Source: Cereibacter sphaeroides (GTDB lineage Bacteria > Pseudomonadota > Alphaproteobacteria > Rhodobacterales > Rhodobacteraceae). From it: DNA of 64,000 bases. The stretch covers positions 124,001-188,000 of the forward strand of contig QFQS01000001.1 of the NCBI GenBank assembly GCA_003243455.1, given 5' to 3'. Both the position numbers and the translations under genes were made by a program. Shown piece by piece: positions 34,309 to 43,496 of the stretch. Under the pieces are notes generated by a model. That model was not told the DNA's origin and made no database searches. It saw nothing but the letters and a program-made list of their open reading frames with translations. Each line of letters opens with the position of its first letter. Within the stretch, counting starts at the first letter, position 1.

Positions 34309-35004
34309 TCAGGCGCTCATCTGGTTGTGCTTGCGGGCGACGAACTGCTTCGCCGTCTCGACCGCCACGGCGGCGTCGCGGCAATAGGCATCGGCACCAA
34401 TCGCGCGACCGAATTCCTCGTTCAGGGGCGCACCGCCCACCAGAACGATGTAATCCTCGCGCATGCCCTTTTCCTTCATCGTGTCGATCACGACCTTCAT
34501 GTAGGGCATCGTGGTGGTCAGCAGCGCGGACATGCCAAGGATGTCGGGCTGCTCGCGCTCCAGCGCGTCGAGATATTTCTCGACCGAGTTGTTGATGCCC
34601 AGGTCCAGCACCTCGAAGCCCGCGCCTTCCATCATCATCGCGACAAGGTTCTTGCCGATGTCGTGGATGTCGCCCTTGACGGTGCCGATCACCATCTTGC
34701 CCATGCGCGGCGCGCCGGTTTCGGCCAGCAGCGGCTTCAGGATGGCCATGCCCGCCTTCATCGCGTTGGCGGCCAGCAGCACTTCCGGCACGAACAGAAT
34801 CCCGTCGCGGAAGTCGGCACCGACGATGGTCATGCCCGCGACCAGGGCCTTGGTCAGGACGTCATAGGGCGTCCAGCCACGCTCCAGCAGGATATTGACG
34901 CCTTCTTCGATCTCTTCCTTCAGACCGTCGTAAAGGTCGTCGTGCATCTGAAGCACGAGCTCGTCGTCGGACAGCTCGGAAAGGATGATCTCGTCGTCGG
35001 CCAT
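34309..35004 (-). CDS. corrinoid (B12-binding) protein of a methyltransferase system
   Basis: 231 residues in two modules. The N-terminal helical cap (DDLYDGLKEEIEEGVNILLERGW, FVPEVLLAANAMKAGM) is followed by a cobalamin-binding Rossmann domain with D-x-H-x-x-G in GDIHDIGKN, SALLTTT and VGGAPL. This matches the B12 module of MetH and of MtbC/MttC corrinoid proteins. In Rhodobacteraceae such proteins serve a methionine synthase split over several genes, which fits the separate homocysteine methyltransferase at 38186-39202. ATG 35004 has GAGGAG ten bases upstream; upstream in-frame ATGs are less likely. Confidence 0.93.
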   Translation of the reverse strand: MADDEIILSELSDDELVLQMHDDLYDGLKEEIEEGVNILLERGWTPYDVLTKALVAGMTIVGADFRDGILFVPEVLLAANAMKAGMAILKPLLAETGAPRMGKMVIGTVKGDIHDIGKNLVAMMMEGAGFEVLDLGINNSVEKYLDALEREQPDILGMSALLTTTMPYMKVVIDTMKEKGMREDYIVLVGGAPLNEEFGRAIGADAYCRDAAVAVETAKQFVARKHNQMSA

Positions 35005-35158
35005 GGCGCGCTCCTCGGGCATGCACTTCTCATCGTCAATGCTGCCAAAGCGATAGCACGACTTTTCGGATTGCGACATGGGCAGGATGAAAGCCGACAG
35101 CAGATCGTCGTGAACGGACGGGGTTGGCAAATGTTCCTGTTATGTTCTAGTCTGTGGC

Positions 35159-36244
35159 ATGGACAAAGGTGATGGCATATTGCCGGGCCAGCGCATGCGT
35201 GCGCGGGGCGCGGGCAGCAACCGCGCGGGCCGGTATGAGGCCGCCACGCGGGAGGCGCTGTATGACGGCTGGGACATCCCCGAAGAGGAACGGCTGGTCC
35301 AGACCGAAATACGGCTGGAGCGTCCGCGTTCCGCCCTGTCCTATAACAAATCGCCAGACATACCCTTTGACCGCTCGATAAACCCCTATCGCGGCTGCGA
35401 ACACGGCTGCATCTATTGCTTCGCCCGTCCGACCCACGCCTACCTGAACATGTCGCCCGGCCTGGATTTCGAGACGCGGCTGATTGCCCGGCCCGGCATC
35501 GGCGCGGTCCTGCGGCAGGAATTGTCGGCGAAACGATACAAGCCTTCCGTCATCGCCATCGGCACCAACACCGACCCCTATCAACCCTGCGAGGCGGAAT
35601 ACCGCGTCATGCGAGAGGTGCTCGAGGTGCTGAGCGAGTTCCGCCACCCGGTCGGCATCGTCACCAAGGGCACCCTGGTTGAGCGTGATCTGGACATCCT
35701 CGGCCCCATGGCCGCCGAAGGCCTGGCGCGCGTCGGCGTCTCGGTCACCACCCTTGATCCGGCCATCGCCCGCGCGATGGAACCCCGCGTGCCGCACCCC
35801 GAGCGCCGACTTGCCGTCATCCGCAGGCTTACCGCCGCGGGCGTGCCGGTCCGCGTCATGGTCGCCCCCATCGTGCCGGGCCTGACCGACTGCGAGATCG
35901 AACCGATCCTGACCCGCGCGGCAGAGGCCGGGGCGGTCGGCGCAAGCTGGGTCATGCTGCGCCTGCCGATGGAGGTGGCGCCGCTGTTCCACGAATGGGT
36001 CGAGACCCGCTTTCCCGACCGCGCCGCCAAAATCCTGGCGCGGGTGCGCGAAACCCACGGTGGCAAGGACTATGACCCCGCCTGGGGCAAACGAATGCGC
36101 GGTGAGGGGATATGGTCCGACCTCATCTCGCAACGTTTCGCCAAGGCGGTCGCGCGACTGGGCCTGGACACCCCTCTGCCGCCGCTTCGCACCGATCTGT
36201 TCCGGGTGCCGCCAAAGGCGGGCGATCAGATGAGCCTGTTCTAG
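35159..36244 (+). CDS. PA0069-type radical SAM protein
   Basis: 361 residues. The radical SAM cluster motif CxxxCxxC is in GCEHGCIYCFARP, preceded by the conserved NKSPDIPFDRSINPYRGCEHG lead (shown in part), and AIGTNTDPYQPCE and VGIVTKG follow. These proteins resemble spore photoproduct lyases but the reaction is not established. It is divergent from the corrinoid gene with a 154-base gap that contains both leaders and nothing else visible. Confidence 0.92.
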   Translation: MDKGDGILPGQRMRARGAGSNRAGRYEAATREALYDGWDIPEEERLVQTEIRLERPRSALSYNKSPDIPFDRSINPYRGCEHGCIYCFARPTHAYLNMSPGLDFETRLIARPGIGAVLRQELSAKRYKPSVIAIGTNTDPYQPCEAEYRVMREVLEVLSEFRHPVGIVTKGTLVERDLDILGPMAAEGLARVGVSVTTLDPAIARAMEPRVPHPERRLAVIRRLTAAGVPVRVMVAPIVPGLTDCEIEPILTRAAEAGAVGASWVMLRLPMEVAPLFHEWVETRFPDRAAKILARVRETHGGKDYDPAWGKRMRGEGIWSDLISQRFAKAVARLGLDTPLPPLRTDLFRVPPKAGDQMSLF

Positions 36245-36264
36245 CTTTGGTGCGAGGCGCTGCT

Positions 36265-36483
36265 TCAGCGCCCCAGCCGGTCGATCATCCGGCGGGTGTC
36301 CTCGACGTTCATACCGTCCCAGAAAAGGTGGCTCTTGTAACGCGACAGTTCGGTCAAGGACTGAGCGGGAGGCGTCCTGTTCCAGTCAGCGACGATCCAG
36401 GCCCGCAGCCGCATCAGGAAGGTGCGAAGGCGAGAGGGGCGAGCGTTCGTATCCGTTGCCGGATGTGCGATGATATATGTCAT
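36265..36483 (-). CDS. small hypothetical protein
   Basis: 72 residues: basic N-terminal half with FLMRLRAWIVADW, then LTELSRYKSHLFWDGMNVEDTRR. The end is reminiscent of DUF1127-like small regulators but does not match closely. It ends 21 bases from the convergent radical SAM gene. Coding potential is moderate. Confidence 0.5.
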   Translation of the reverse strand: MTYIIAHPATDTNARPSRLRTFLMRLRAWIVADWNRTPPAQSLTELSRYKSHLFWDGMNVEDTRRMIDRLGR

Positions 36484-36615
36484 GGCATTGGTTCCGTTGA
36501 TGAAATGCGGTCGGCGACCGATCTGCGGATGATGCGCCCATGCAGGGGCAGGGGTCTTGAAAGCGGCCTGAAATAAGCTTGAAACTTGAGTAAGGCGCCC
36601 GTGAAATCGCGGCGC

Positions 36616-38091
36616 CTATTCGCGCAGGCCCGCCTCGCGCAACACGTTCAACAGACCCTGCTTCCGGCCTGCCTCGGCATGCGGCTCGGACCTGTTCAGG
36701 TTTCGGATTCCGAAATCGGTCCAGCGCGCCATCGCCTCGCTGATCAGCCGGATCGCACGCGGACTGTCGCCAGCCGACGACAGGATATAAGCCAGCATGG
36801 CATAGCCGAAGGGATCGTCCGGCACGGCGTCGTGATAGGTCTCCATCAGGCGCAGCGCGTTTTCCGCCTGCCCGGACCAAAGGTTCGCCAGCGCCAGATG
36901 ATAGCCGTACCAGGGCGGGTATTGCGGACTTAGCCGCATCGCCCGCCGCAACAGCGATGCACCCTCATCAACGTAACCGGCGTAGTTGCTGACGACGCCG
37001 CTGAACGCGACCGTATGGGAATCGCTCGGCGCCCTGTCCACCGCCATGCGGCACAGCGAAAGTGCCCTTGGGTGATCCTGGCGCAGCCATGCGATGCCGC
37101 CTTCCAGCATGAAGGTGATGCCGATTTCCGGGTCGACGGCACGCGCGCGGGCGACCATTGCATCGGCGCGGGCCAGGCAATCCTCGACCTCGAGCAAAAG
37201 ATCGAACCGCCCGTGCCACCAGTGGCACATGCCCAATTGCACCATCGCGCCGGTATAACCCGGATCAGCCACCAGCGCCGCCTCCGCAGCGGTCGTCGCC
37301 TGCAGCATGTCGGCGCGGTTGAACTGCAGGAAGTGATGCCGCGCCTCGACCATCCGCTCCCACGCCTTCAGGCTGCGCGTCTGGCCGTCCCACAGCCGGG
37401 CGCTGTCGCCGATGCCAAGCCGGACCTGCACCGAAAGCGCGACCTGCCGCGTGATCTCGTCCTGCACCGCAAAAACATCGGTCAGAGGCGCGTCGAATTT
37501 GTCGGACCACAGATAATTGCCCGAGGAAATATCAACAATCCGAGCCGTTACGCGCAATTGTTCACCCTGTGCCCGCACGCTGCCCTCAAGCGCATACAGC
37601 GCCTCGGTGGTAAGATCGCGCCGCGCCTCGATCACCGTGATCTCGTGAATACGCGACAGCGCGATCGTCAGCTCTTCCGTCATCGCACCTGCAAGCCAGG
37701 CGTGATCGCCCTCTGGACTAAGGTCGGCAAAGGGCCGCACTGTGATCGTCGGATGAGACTGTTTTGTGGCCCCGGTGGATTGGGCAAGCCTTACCCGGCT
37801 TTCCTCCACCATATAGCCCCGCCCCGGAACGGTGCGGATCAGCCCGTCTGCAGCACCCCCCAGCGTCCGACGGATATCGGCCACGCATTGCGCGAGCGAC
37901 TCGTCGGAAACCGTGACATCCGGCCAGATCGCGCCAAAAAGCTGCTCCTTGCCCAGAACCTTGCCGTTGTTGCGCAGCAGATGGGTCAGCAGCGCCAGCG
38001 ACTTCGGACGCAGTTGCAGGTCGCCCTGCCCGTTGCGCAGCCGCCCCGACAGAGGATCAAGCACAAAGCCGTCGAATTCGTAGACTTCCAT
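36616..38091 (-). CDS. winged-helix regulator with TolB-like and TPR regions
   Basis: 491 residues. N-terminal OmpR/CadC-type winged helix (residues ~1-95: RPKSLALLTHLLRN, DESLAQCVADIRRTLG, VPGRGYMV), then a middle region with AIVRPFADLS-like and ALEGSVRAQGEQLRVTARI segments shared with adenylate cyclase/TolB-like proteins, and a C-terminal set of TPR-like helices. No membrane helix, unlike CadC. It probably regulates transcription through protein contacts; its targets are not evident. Confidence 0.88.
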   Translation of the reverse strand: MEVYEFDGFVLDPLSGRLRNGQGDLQLRPKSLALLTHLLRNNGKVLGKEQLFGAIWPDVTVSDESLAQCVADIRRTLGGAADGLIRTVPGRGYMVEESRVRLAQSTGATKQSHPTITVRPFADLSPEGDHAWLAGAMTEELTIALSRIHEITVIEARRDLTTEALYALEGSVRAQGEQLRVTARIVDISSGNYLWSDKFDAPLTDVFAVQDEITRQVALSVQVRLGIGDSARLWDGQTRSLKAWERMVEARHHFLQFNRADMLQATTAAEAALVADPGYTGAMVQLGMCHWWHGRFDLLLEVEDCLARADAMVARARAVDPEIGITFMLEGGIAWLRQDHPRALSLCRMAVDRAPSDSHTVAFSGVVSNYAGYVDEGASLLRRAMRLSPQYPPWYGYHLALANLWSGQAENALRLMETYHDAVPDDPFGYAMLAYILSSAGDSPRAIRLISEAMARWTDFGIRNLNRSEPHAEAGRKQGLLNVLREAGLRE

Positions 38092-38185
38092 GTGCCCTCG
38101 AAATCATCCGATGCAGCACCTGTCGCCCGCCAAATCTCGCCCAATACCATACGCAAGGCAATCGCTCGCCTTGCGCCCCTGGATG

Positions 38186-39202
38186 TCAGCCCCGCCGGCC
38201 GCGCCGTTCCCGCCGCGGTCCGCCCGCATCGTCTCCGGTCCCGTCCGAGGCCGAGGAGAAACCGCCAAGCAGCGCCGTGATTTCTTCCAGCGTCGGGCGT
38301 GGCCCTTTGGGACGTGTCTCCAGCGCCGTGTGCATCGCTTTCAGATGCTCGGGCATGGTGCCGCAGCATCCGCCGATGATGCGCACGCCTGCGTCGCGGG
38401 CCAGCACGGCGTATTCCGCCATCAGTTCCGGCGTGCCGTCGTAGTGGATATGCCCGTCGTGATACTTCGGGATGCCGGCATTGCCCTTGGCGATCAGCGG
38501 ACGCTCCGATCCATGGGCGGCAAAGCCCAGCACCGTGCGCATCAGGTCGGACGCTCCCACGCCGCAGTTCGCCCCGAAGGCGATGGGCGGATGGTCCAGC
38601 TTTTCCACCATATCCACCATCGCGGAAGAGGTCACGCCCATCATCGTCCGGCCCGCCGTGTCGAAGCTCATCGTGCCGCACCAGGGCATCCCCGCCAGCA
38701 GGGCAGCCTCGGCCGCCGCGCGATATTCCTCGGGGGCCGACATCGTCTCGACCCACAGCACATCCGCGCCGCCTTCTTTCAGCCCCTCGGCCTGTTCATG
38801 GAACATCTCGACCGCCGCGGCGTGGGTCAGCGTTCCCATCGGCTCGAATATATCGCCCGTCGGCCCGACCGACCCGGCAACGACTACCGTGCGGCCAGAG
38901 GCATCGGCCACCTCGCGCCCGATGGCGGCGCCGATCCGGTTCAGCTCACGTACGCGGCCTTGCGCGTTGTGCAGCTTCAGACGGCTGGCATTGCCGCCGA
39001 AGGTGTTGGTCAGGAAGATGTCCGACCCCGCCGCGACGGCGTTGGAGTAAAGCGTCTTGATCCGGTCGGGATGATCGACGTTCCACATCTCCGGCGGCTC
39101 GCCGGATTCCAGACCCATGTTGAACAGGTTGGTGCCGGTGGCACCATCGGCCATCAGCCAGTCGCGGGTTGCCAGAAGTCGGCTCAGGGCATCGGTCATC
39201 AT
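38186..39202 (-). CDS. homocysteine S-methyltransferase (BHMT/MetH N-module type)
   Basis: 338-residue barrel that transfers a methyl group to homocysteine. Zinc-binding cysteines are in FGANCGVGA and in the IGGCCGTMPEHL pair; DGATGTNLFNMG at the start is typical. Genes like this are usually annotated as betaine-homocysteine methyltransferase, but with a corrinoid module 3 kb away it more likely forms the homocysteine part of a split B12 methionine synthase. The pterin-binding module and the reactivation protein are not in the window. It has its own short leader. Confidence 0.9.
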   Translation of the reverse strand: MMTDALSRLLATRDWLMADGATGTNLFNMGLESGEPPEMWNVDHPDRIKTLYSNAVAAGSDIFLTNTFGGNASRLKLHNAQGRVRELNRIGAAIGREVADASGRTVVVAGSVGPTGDIFEPMGTLTHAAAVEMFHEQAEGLKEGGADVLWVETMSAPEEYRAAAEAALLAGMPWCGTMSFDTAGRTMMGVTSSAMVDMVEKLDHPPIAFGANCGVGASDLMRTVLGFAAHGSERPLIAKGNAGIPKYHDGHIHYDGTPELMAEYAVLARDAGVRIIGGCCGTMPEHLKAMHTALETRPKGPRPTLEEITALLGGFSSASDGTGDDAGGPRRERRGRRG

Positions 39203-39287
39203 TCGTCCTCACGGGGCCATAACCGGCCCGATATGAGCAGTCACGCGCAACACGGCGCGAAAAGCAAATCCATTTCGCAAAACTGCT

Positions 39288-39318
39288 TTGCCGCAGCCCG
39301 TTCTCCGGGCTGCGGCAA
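39288..39318 (-). terminator. Rho-independent terminator after DUF1476
   Basis: A perfect 13-bp stem (TTGCCGCAGCCCG and its complement) with a 5-base loop, beginning 4 bases downstream of the DUF1476 stop on the minus strand and followed by a T-rich stretch (GTTTTG). Together with 39203-39287 it fills the gap to the methyltransferase gene. Confidence 0.8.
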
Positions 39319-39322
39319 GGGA

Positions 39323-39637
39323 TCAAAGCTCTTCCAGAAGCTGGCCCTTGGCGATCGCCAGCAGCTCGGCCATTTTCTCGCGCACGGCGTCCGGCGAGGA
39401 TTTGGAACCGAGATCGGCGGAAACCTTGCGCACCACATCCTCGATGCCTGCTTCTTCGAAGTCGGTCTTCACGACTTCCATCGCATAGGCCGTGGCATCG
39501 TCGCCCGTCTTGCCCAGTAGACCCGCCGCCCACATACCCAGCAAACGGTTGCGGCGCGCCTCGGCCCGGAACTGCATCTCGGTGTCATGGGCGAATTTGG
39601 TTTCGAACGCGCGCTCACGGTCGTTGAAGGTCGTCAT
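39323..39637 (-). CDS. DUF1476 protein, zeta inhibitor subunit of F1FO-ATPase
   Basis: 104 residues. The N-terminus TTFNDRERAFETKFAHDTE is the inhibitory segment of the DUF1476 family, shown in Paracoccus denitrificans to be the zeta subunit that blocks reverse rotation of F1-ATPase; RNRLLGMWAAGLLG and the C-terminal helical bundle also match. ATG 39637 was chosen to fit that start. The gene sits divergent from purC, a usual Rhodobacteraceae arrangement. Confidence 0.92.
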   Translation of the reverse strand: MTTFNDRERAFETKFAHDTEMQFRAEARRNRLLGMWAAGLLGKTGDDATAYAMEVVKTDFEEAGIEDVVRKVSADLGSKSSPDAVREKMAELLAIAKGQLLEEL

Positions 39638-39824
39638 GGGATCGGTCCTCTCGGGCTGATGCTTCGCTTCAAGACCCATATGCCCGCTCGACCCTCATGT
39701 CGCAAGGGGCGGGTGGGCTGCTGCTTGCGACAGAACGCGCCTTGACGTATAGGCTGCGCGGGAAAAGGGCAGGGCCCTCATGGCCACGAGGGGCGCGTCC
39801 CCGTCGCAGCCGATCGGAGTATGA

Positions 39825-40586
39825 ATGGCACGGCGCAAGAAGATCTACGAAGGCAAGGCCAAGATCCTCTACGAAGGTCCCGAACCCGGCACGCTCGTCC
39901 AGTATTTCAAGGATGACGGCGGGGCTGTCGTCGCGCCCGAAAAAGGCCAGGCGACCGATGGCAAGGGCGTTCTGAACAATCGCCTGTCCGAGTTTTTCAT
40001 GACCGGACTGAACGCCATCGGCGTGCCGACCCATTTCATCCGCCGCCTGAACATGCGCGAGCAACTGGTGCGGATGGTCGAGATCATCCCGATCGAGGTC
40101 GTCGTGCGCAACTTCGCCGCAGGCCCGCTGTCGGACCGCCTCGGCATCCCCGAGGGCACGGCACTGCCACGCCCGATCGTCGAATATTACTACAAGGACG
40201 AAAAGCTGGGCGATCCCATGGTCGCCGAGGAACACATCGTCGCTTTCGGCTGGGCCAGCCAGCAGGATCTGGACGACATGGTGGCGCTGGCCTTGCGCGT
40301 GAACGACTTCCTGTCGGGCGTGATGATGGGCGTGGGCATCCGCCTTGCCGATTTCCGCATCGAGATCGGCCGGATATGGGAGGGCGACTTCATGCGCCTG
40401 ATCGTGGCCGACGAGATCAGCCCCGACAGCTGCCGCCTGTGGGACATGCGCGGACCCGAGCGGATGGAGGGCATGGCCCCCGCCGACCCCGGCCCGCTGG
40501 CCGATGTCTATACCGAGCTTGCCCGCCGTCTTGGCGTGCTGCCCTCGAACGTCACCCATACGACCAAGCCCACGCTGATCAACTGA
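39825..40586 (+). CDS. purC: phosphoribosylaminoimidazole-succinocarboxamide synthase
   Basis: 253-residue SAICAR synthetase, joining aspartate to CAIR. Conserved: KIYEGKAKILYEG at the N-terminus, FKDDGGAVVAPEKG, VRNFAAGPLSDRLG, EYYYKDEKLGDPM and DFRIEIGRIWEGDF. Start ATG is preceded by GGAG. purS follows 12 bases later. Confidence 0.97.
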   Translation: MARRKKIYEGKAKILYEGPEPGTLVQYFKDDGGAVVAPEKGQATDGKGVLNNRLSEFFMTGLNAIGVPTHFIRRLNMREQLVRMVEIIPIEVVVRNFAAGPLSDRLGIPEGTALPRPIVEYYYKDEKLGDPMVAEEHIVAFGWASQQDLDDMVALALRVNDFLSGVMMGVGIRLADFRIEIGRIWEGDFMRLIVADEISPDSCRLWDMRGPERMEGMAPADPGPLADVYTELARRLGVLPSNVTHTTKPTLIN

Positions 40587-40598
40587 AAGGCCCTGCCC

Positions 40599-40838
40599 AT
40601 GAAAGCTCGCGTCCACGTCATGCTCAAGGACGGCGTCCTGGACCCGCAGGGCGAGGCGGTGCGCCATGCCCTTGGCACGCTGGGCTTTCAGGGCGTCGGC
40701 GCGGTCCGTCAGGGCAAGGTGATCGAGCTTGACCTGACCGCCACCGACAAGGCGGCCGCCGAGGCCGAGGTCAAGGCGATGTGCGAAAAGCTGCTCGCCA
40801 ACACGGTGATCGAGAAATACACCGTCGAGATCGCCTGA
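40599..40838 (+). CDS. purS: phosphoribosylformylglycinamidine synthase subunit PurS
   Basis: 79-residue small subunit that bridges PurL and PurQ in the FGAM synthetase complex. It has the family start KARVHVMLKDGVLDPQG, GFQGVGAVRQGKVIELDL and the C-terminal KLLANTVIEKYTVEI. It is next to purC, but purQ is 1.9 kb further on, beyond two unrelated genes. Confidence 0.95.
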   Translation: MKARVHVMLKDGVLDPQGEAVRHALGTLGFQGVGAVRQGKVIELDLTATDKAAAEAEVKAMCEKLLANTVIEKYTVEIA

Positions 40839-40910
40839 GCCCTGCGGCCTGAAACTGCTTGACCCCAGGCCCCCCCGCCGCGCTGATTGCCGGGACAGAG
40901 GGGGAGACAC

Positions 40911-41948
40911 ATGCGCGCTGCGGTTCTGACGGCTTTCAACGAAGACCTTGTCGTCCAGACGGCCCCCGATCCGGTCTGCCCGCCGGACGGTGTGGTGCTC
41001 AAGGTGCTCGCCTGCGGCATCTGCCGGTCCGACTGGCACGGCTGGGTCGGCGAACACGCCAAGGTCAAACCGGGCGCGATCCTGGGCCACGAATATTCCG
41101 GCGAGGTCGTCGAAGCAGGCCCCCTCGCGCGATGGGCCATCGGCGACCGGGTGATCGCCCCCTTCATCCTGCCCTGCGGCGAATGCCCCGAATGCCGGTC
41201 GGGCCAAAGCACCACATGCCGGGCGGCGCGCACGCCGGGCTTTGGCGAACCCGGTGCCTATGCCGAATTCGTCGCCGTCCCCCACGCCCACAACCTCGCC
41301 CGCCTGCCGGAGGCGCTGACCCCCGTGCTGGCCGCCGGTCTCGGCTGCCGGGTGACGACCGCATGGCATGCCCTGACAGGACGGGCGGCGCTTCAGGCGG
41401 GCGAATGGCTCGCCATCCACGGAACAGGCGGGGTTGGGCTGTCGGCCCTGATCCTTGGCCGTGCGCTCGGCGCGCGGGTGATCGTTGTCGACGTGGTGCC
41501 AGAGCGGCTGGCCCATGCCCTGTCGCTCGGCGCCGAGGCTGCCGTCGACGCCCGAGACGGCGACGTCGGCGCAAGGATCGTGGAGATCACAGGCGGCGGC
41601 GCCCATGTCAGCGTCGAGGCCCTGGGCATCGCCGCCACTCTCAATACCTCGGTCGAATGCCTGCGCCCACTCGGCCGCCATGTGCAGATCGGCCTGCCCA
41701 CCGGCCACACCGCGCGGATGGAGATCAACCTGAACGCCGTCTACATGAAGCAGCTCTCGCTCTTCGGCTCGCGCGGCATGCCAAGCTGGCGCTATCCGTC
41801 GCTGCTGACGCTGATCGAGATGGGACGGGTCGATGTGTCTCCCATCGTCGCGCGGACGGTGCCGCTGTCAGGCGCAAGCGCCGAACTGCGTGCCTTCAAC
41901 GCTCCGATGCCGCCGGGCGTGGCGGTGATCAGCGATTTTGCGGGGTAG
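40911..41948 (+). CDS. zinc-dependent alcohol dehydrogenase (MDR family)
   Basis: 345 residues. Catalytic zinc ligands are seen in ACGICRSDWHGW and GHEYSGEV (Cys, His, Glu), the structural zinc cysteines in PCGECPECRSGQSTTC, and the NAD(P)-binding GTGGVGLSAL loop. Substrate unknown. The strong GGGGGAGAC site before ATG 40911 decides the start. It lies between purS and purQ. Confidence 0.93.
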   Translation: MRAAVLTAFNEDLVVQTAPDPVCPPDGVVLKVLACGICRSDWHGWVGEHAKVKPGAILGHEYSGEVVEAGPLARWAIGDRVIAPFILPCGECPECRSGQSTTCRAARTPGFGEPGAYAEFVAVPHAHNLARLPEALTPVLAAGLGCRVTTAWHALTGRAALQAGEWLAIHGTGGVGLSALILGRALGARVIVVDVVPERLAHALSLGAEAAVDARDGDVGARIVEITGGGAHVSVEALGIAATLNTSVECLRPLGRHVQIGLPTGHTARMEINLNAVYMKQLSLFGSRGMPSWRYPSLLTLIEMGRVDVSPIVARTVPLSGASAELRAFNAPMPPGVAVISDFAG

Positions 41949-42002
41949 AAACGCTTCCCTTGCCCGGAACAAGGCGCTTCAGCGCCGCCGGGCAGCGCCC
42001 GA

Positions 42003-42018
42003 CCGCCCCTATGGGCGG
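42003..42018. other. hairpin in the gap after the alcohol dehydrogenase
   Basis: CCGCCC, 4-base loop, GGGCGG, a short GC-rich stem in the 180-base gap 41949-42129, with no T-run. It may mark the end of the adh transcript. Nothing else is seen in this gap. Confidence 0.3.
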
Positions 42019-42129
42019 GCGCTTCTTCGCCCTCACCGCAAGGCTGACGGTCGGCAGTACCGGCACTATAAAGTGCAGACCGGATGCGTCTCGGCGCCCA
42101 CCCGCGGTCGGGCGCCGCCCTCCGTTGTC

Positions 42130-42555
42130 TCAGTTCTTATGCTCGAACCGCATAACCCCGATCACCTTTGACTTCGTGCCGACATCCGAAGGATGCGCTA
42201 CGCCATCCACCACCGGTACTTCGGCAAAGTCGAAGGGGCTGACACCCTCGATGCAGGCGACATTCACCCCGTACTGGCTTGGGTCCGACCGGCGCTGGTG
42301 GTGGGTATAGATGCCGCAGGTCTTGCAGAAGTAGTGCTTCGCCGTCCGGGTGTTGAATTGGTACAGGGCCAGATTGTCCTCGCCCTGCAGAAACTCGATA
42401 TCCGACAGCCGGGTCGAGGCCGCAACCGCTCCCCTCATCCGGCAGAATGAACAGGTGCAGCGCCGGATGGTGTTGAACTCATCTGTCAGCCGCACGCGGA
42501 ACCTGACGGTGCCGCAGTGACAGGACGCGTTGTGCTGTGGTCGCTCGTCGCTCAT
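42130..42555 (-). CDS. GFA family (glutathione-dependent formaldehyde-activating-like) protein
   Basis: 141 residues with the GFA zinc fingers: ASCHCGTVRF, RRCTCSFCR and FCKTCGIYTHH (cysteine pairs). Such proteins are linked to S-glutathione adduct chemistry but specific activity is rarely shown. It is the only minus-strand gene between purS and purQ, next to an alcohol dehydrogenase, which could hint at a small aldehyde-handling pair. The 225-base gap to purQ holds no visible gene. Confidence 0.9.
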   Translation of the reverse strand: MSDERPQHNASCHCGTVRFRVRLTDEFNTIRRCTCSFCRMRGAVAASTRLSDIEFLQGEDNLALYQFNTRTAKHYFCKTCGIYTHHQRRSDPSQYGVNVACIEGVSPFDFAEVPVVDGVAHPSDVGTKSKVIGVMRFEHKN

Positions 42556-42780
42556 GTCCCGCCCGCCATCTGCCCCGCGCGAAAACTAGCCAGCCGACGC
42601 ATGGACCACAACCGCGTCAGCGCGTCATGGCCCGGCCTCCGCCAATTCCCGAGCCAATCGCTCTACATACCAAAGCCATACCGTTTCCATACCCGTTCCA
42701 GCCCCCTTCGACGGGGCTGGAAGCCCCCTTCGCTTTGCGCTATAGCCGCCCCATTCCCAAACCAGCCCGGAGCGCCGCCG

Positions 42781-43449
42781 ATGAAAGCCGCCGTCATCAC
42801 CTTTCCCGGCTCCAACTGCGACCGTGACCTCGCCGTCGCCTTTGAGCGTGCCGGGGCAGAGGTCGTGCGGGTCTGGCACAAGGAAACGGCGCTGCCCACC
42901 GGCACCGATATCGTCGGCATCCCGGGCGGCTTTTCCTTTGGCGATTACCTCCGCTGCGGCGCGATTGCAGCGCGCTCGCCGATTTCGGTCGCTGTGTCAG
43001 AGCACGCGAAGAATGGTGGATATGCCATTGGAATCTGTAACGGATTCCAGGTTATGACCGAAATGGGCCTGCTGCCCGGCGTCCTGATGCGGAACGCTGC
43101 GCTCAAGTTCGTCTGCAAACAGGTCGGCCTGCGCGTTGCGACCTCGAACAGCGATTTTACCAATGGCTGGAACGCGGGCGACACGCTGTCGATGCCTGTG
43201 GCGCATCATGACGGCAACTATACCGCCGACGCCGAAACCCTTGCCCGGCTCACAGGTGAGGACCGTATCGCCTTCACATATAACGACAATCCGAACGGCG
43301 CGATGAACGACATCGCCGGTATCCTGTCGCAGAACCGTCGTGTCCTTGGCCTGATGCCCCACCCCGAACGCGCGGTCGATCCGCTTCAGGGCGGCACCGA
43401 CGGTTCGGTGCTTTTCCGCTCGCTCCTCGGCGCGGCTCTGCCGGCCTGA
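42781..43449 (+). CDS. purQ: phosphoribosylformylglycinamidine synthase subunit PurQ
   Basis: 222-residue glutaminase subunit. Nucleophile Cys in GICNGFQVM, upstream FPGSNCDRDLAVAFE and FSFGDYLRCGAIAA, and the catalytic His/Glu near the end in LMPHPERAVDP. It supplies ammonia to PurL, whose gene is not in the window. ATG 42781 fits the family start; a longer in-frame extension upstream is not coding. Confidence 0.96.
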   Translation: MKAAVITFPGSNCDRDLAVAFERAGAEVVRVWHKETALPTGTDIVGIPGGFSFGDYLRCGAIAARSPISVAVSEHAKNGGYAIGICNGFQVMTEMGLLPGVLMRNAALKFVCKQVGLRVATSNSDFTNGWNAGDTLSMPVAHHDGNYTADAETLARLTGEDRIAFTYNDNPNGAMNDIAGILSQNRRVLGLMPHPERAVDPLQGGTDGSVLFRSLLGAALPA

Positions 43450-43496
43450 TCCCCTCGCGGGTTGAGGCTCAAGGCGCAACGGCCTAGACTTCCGCC

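Noticed and set aside
39203..39287. SAM-type riboswitch before the homocysteine methyltransferase
   Set aside because: The leader is short and I could not match the SAM-II, SAM-V or SAM/SAH consensus.
39669..41708. 679-codon open frame on the minus strand
   Set aside because: Opposite purC, purS and the alcohol dehydrogenase; composition is that of a shadow frame.
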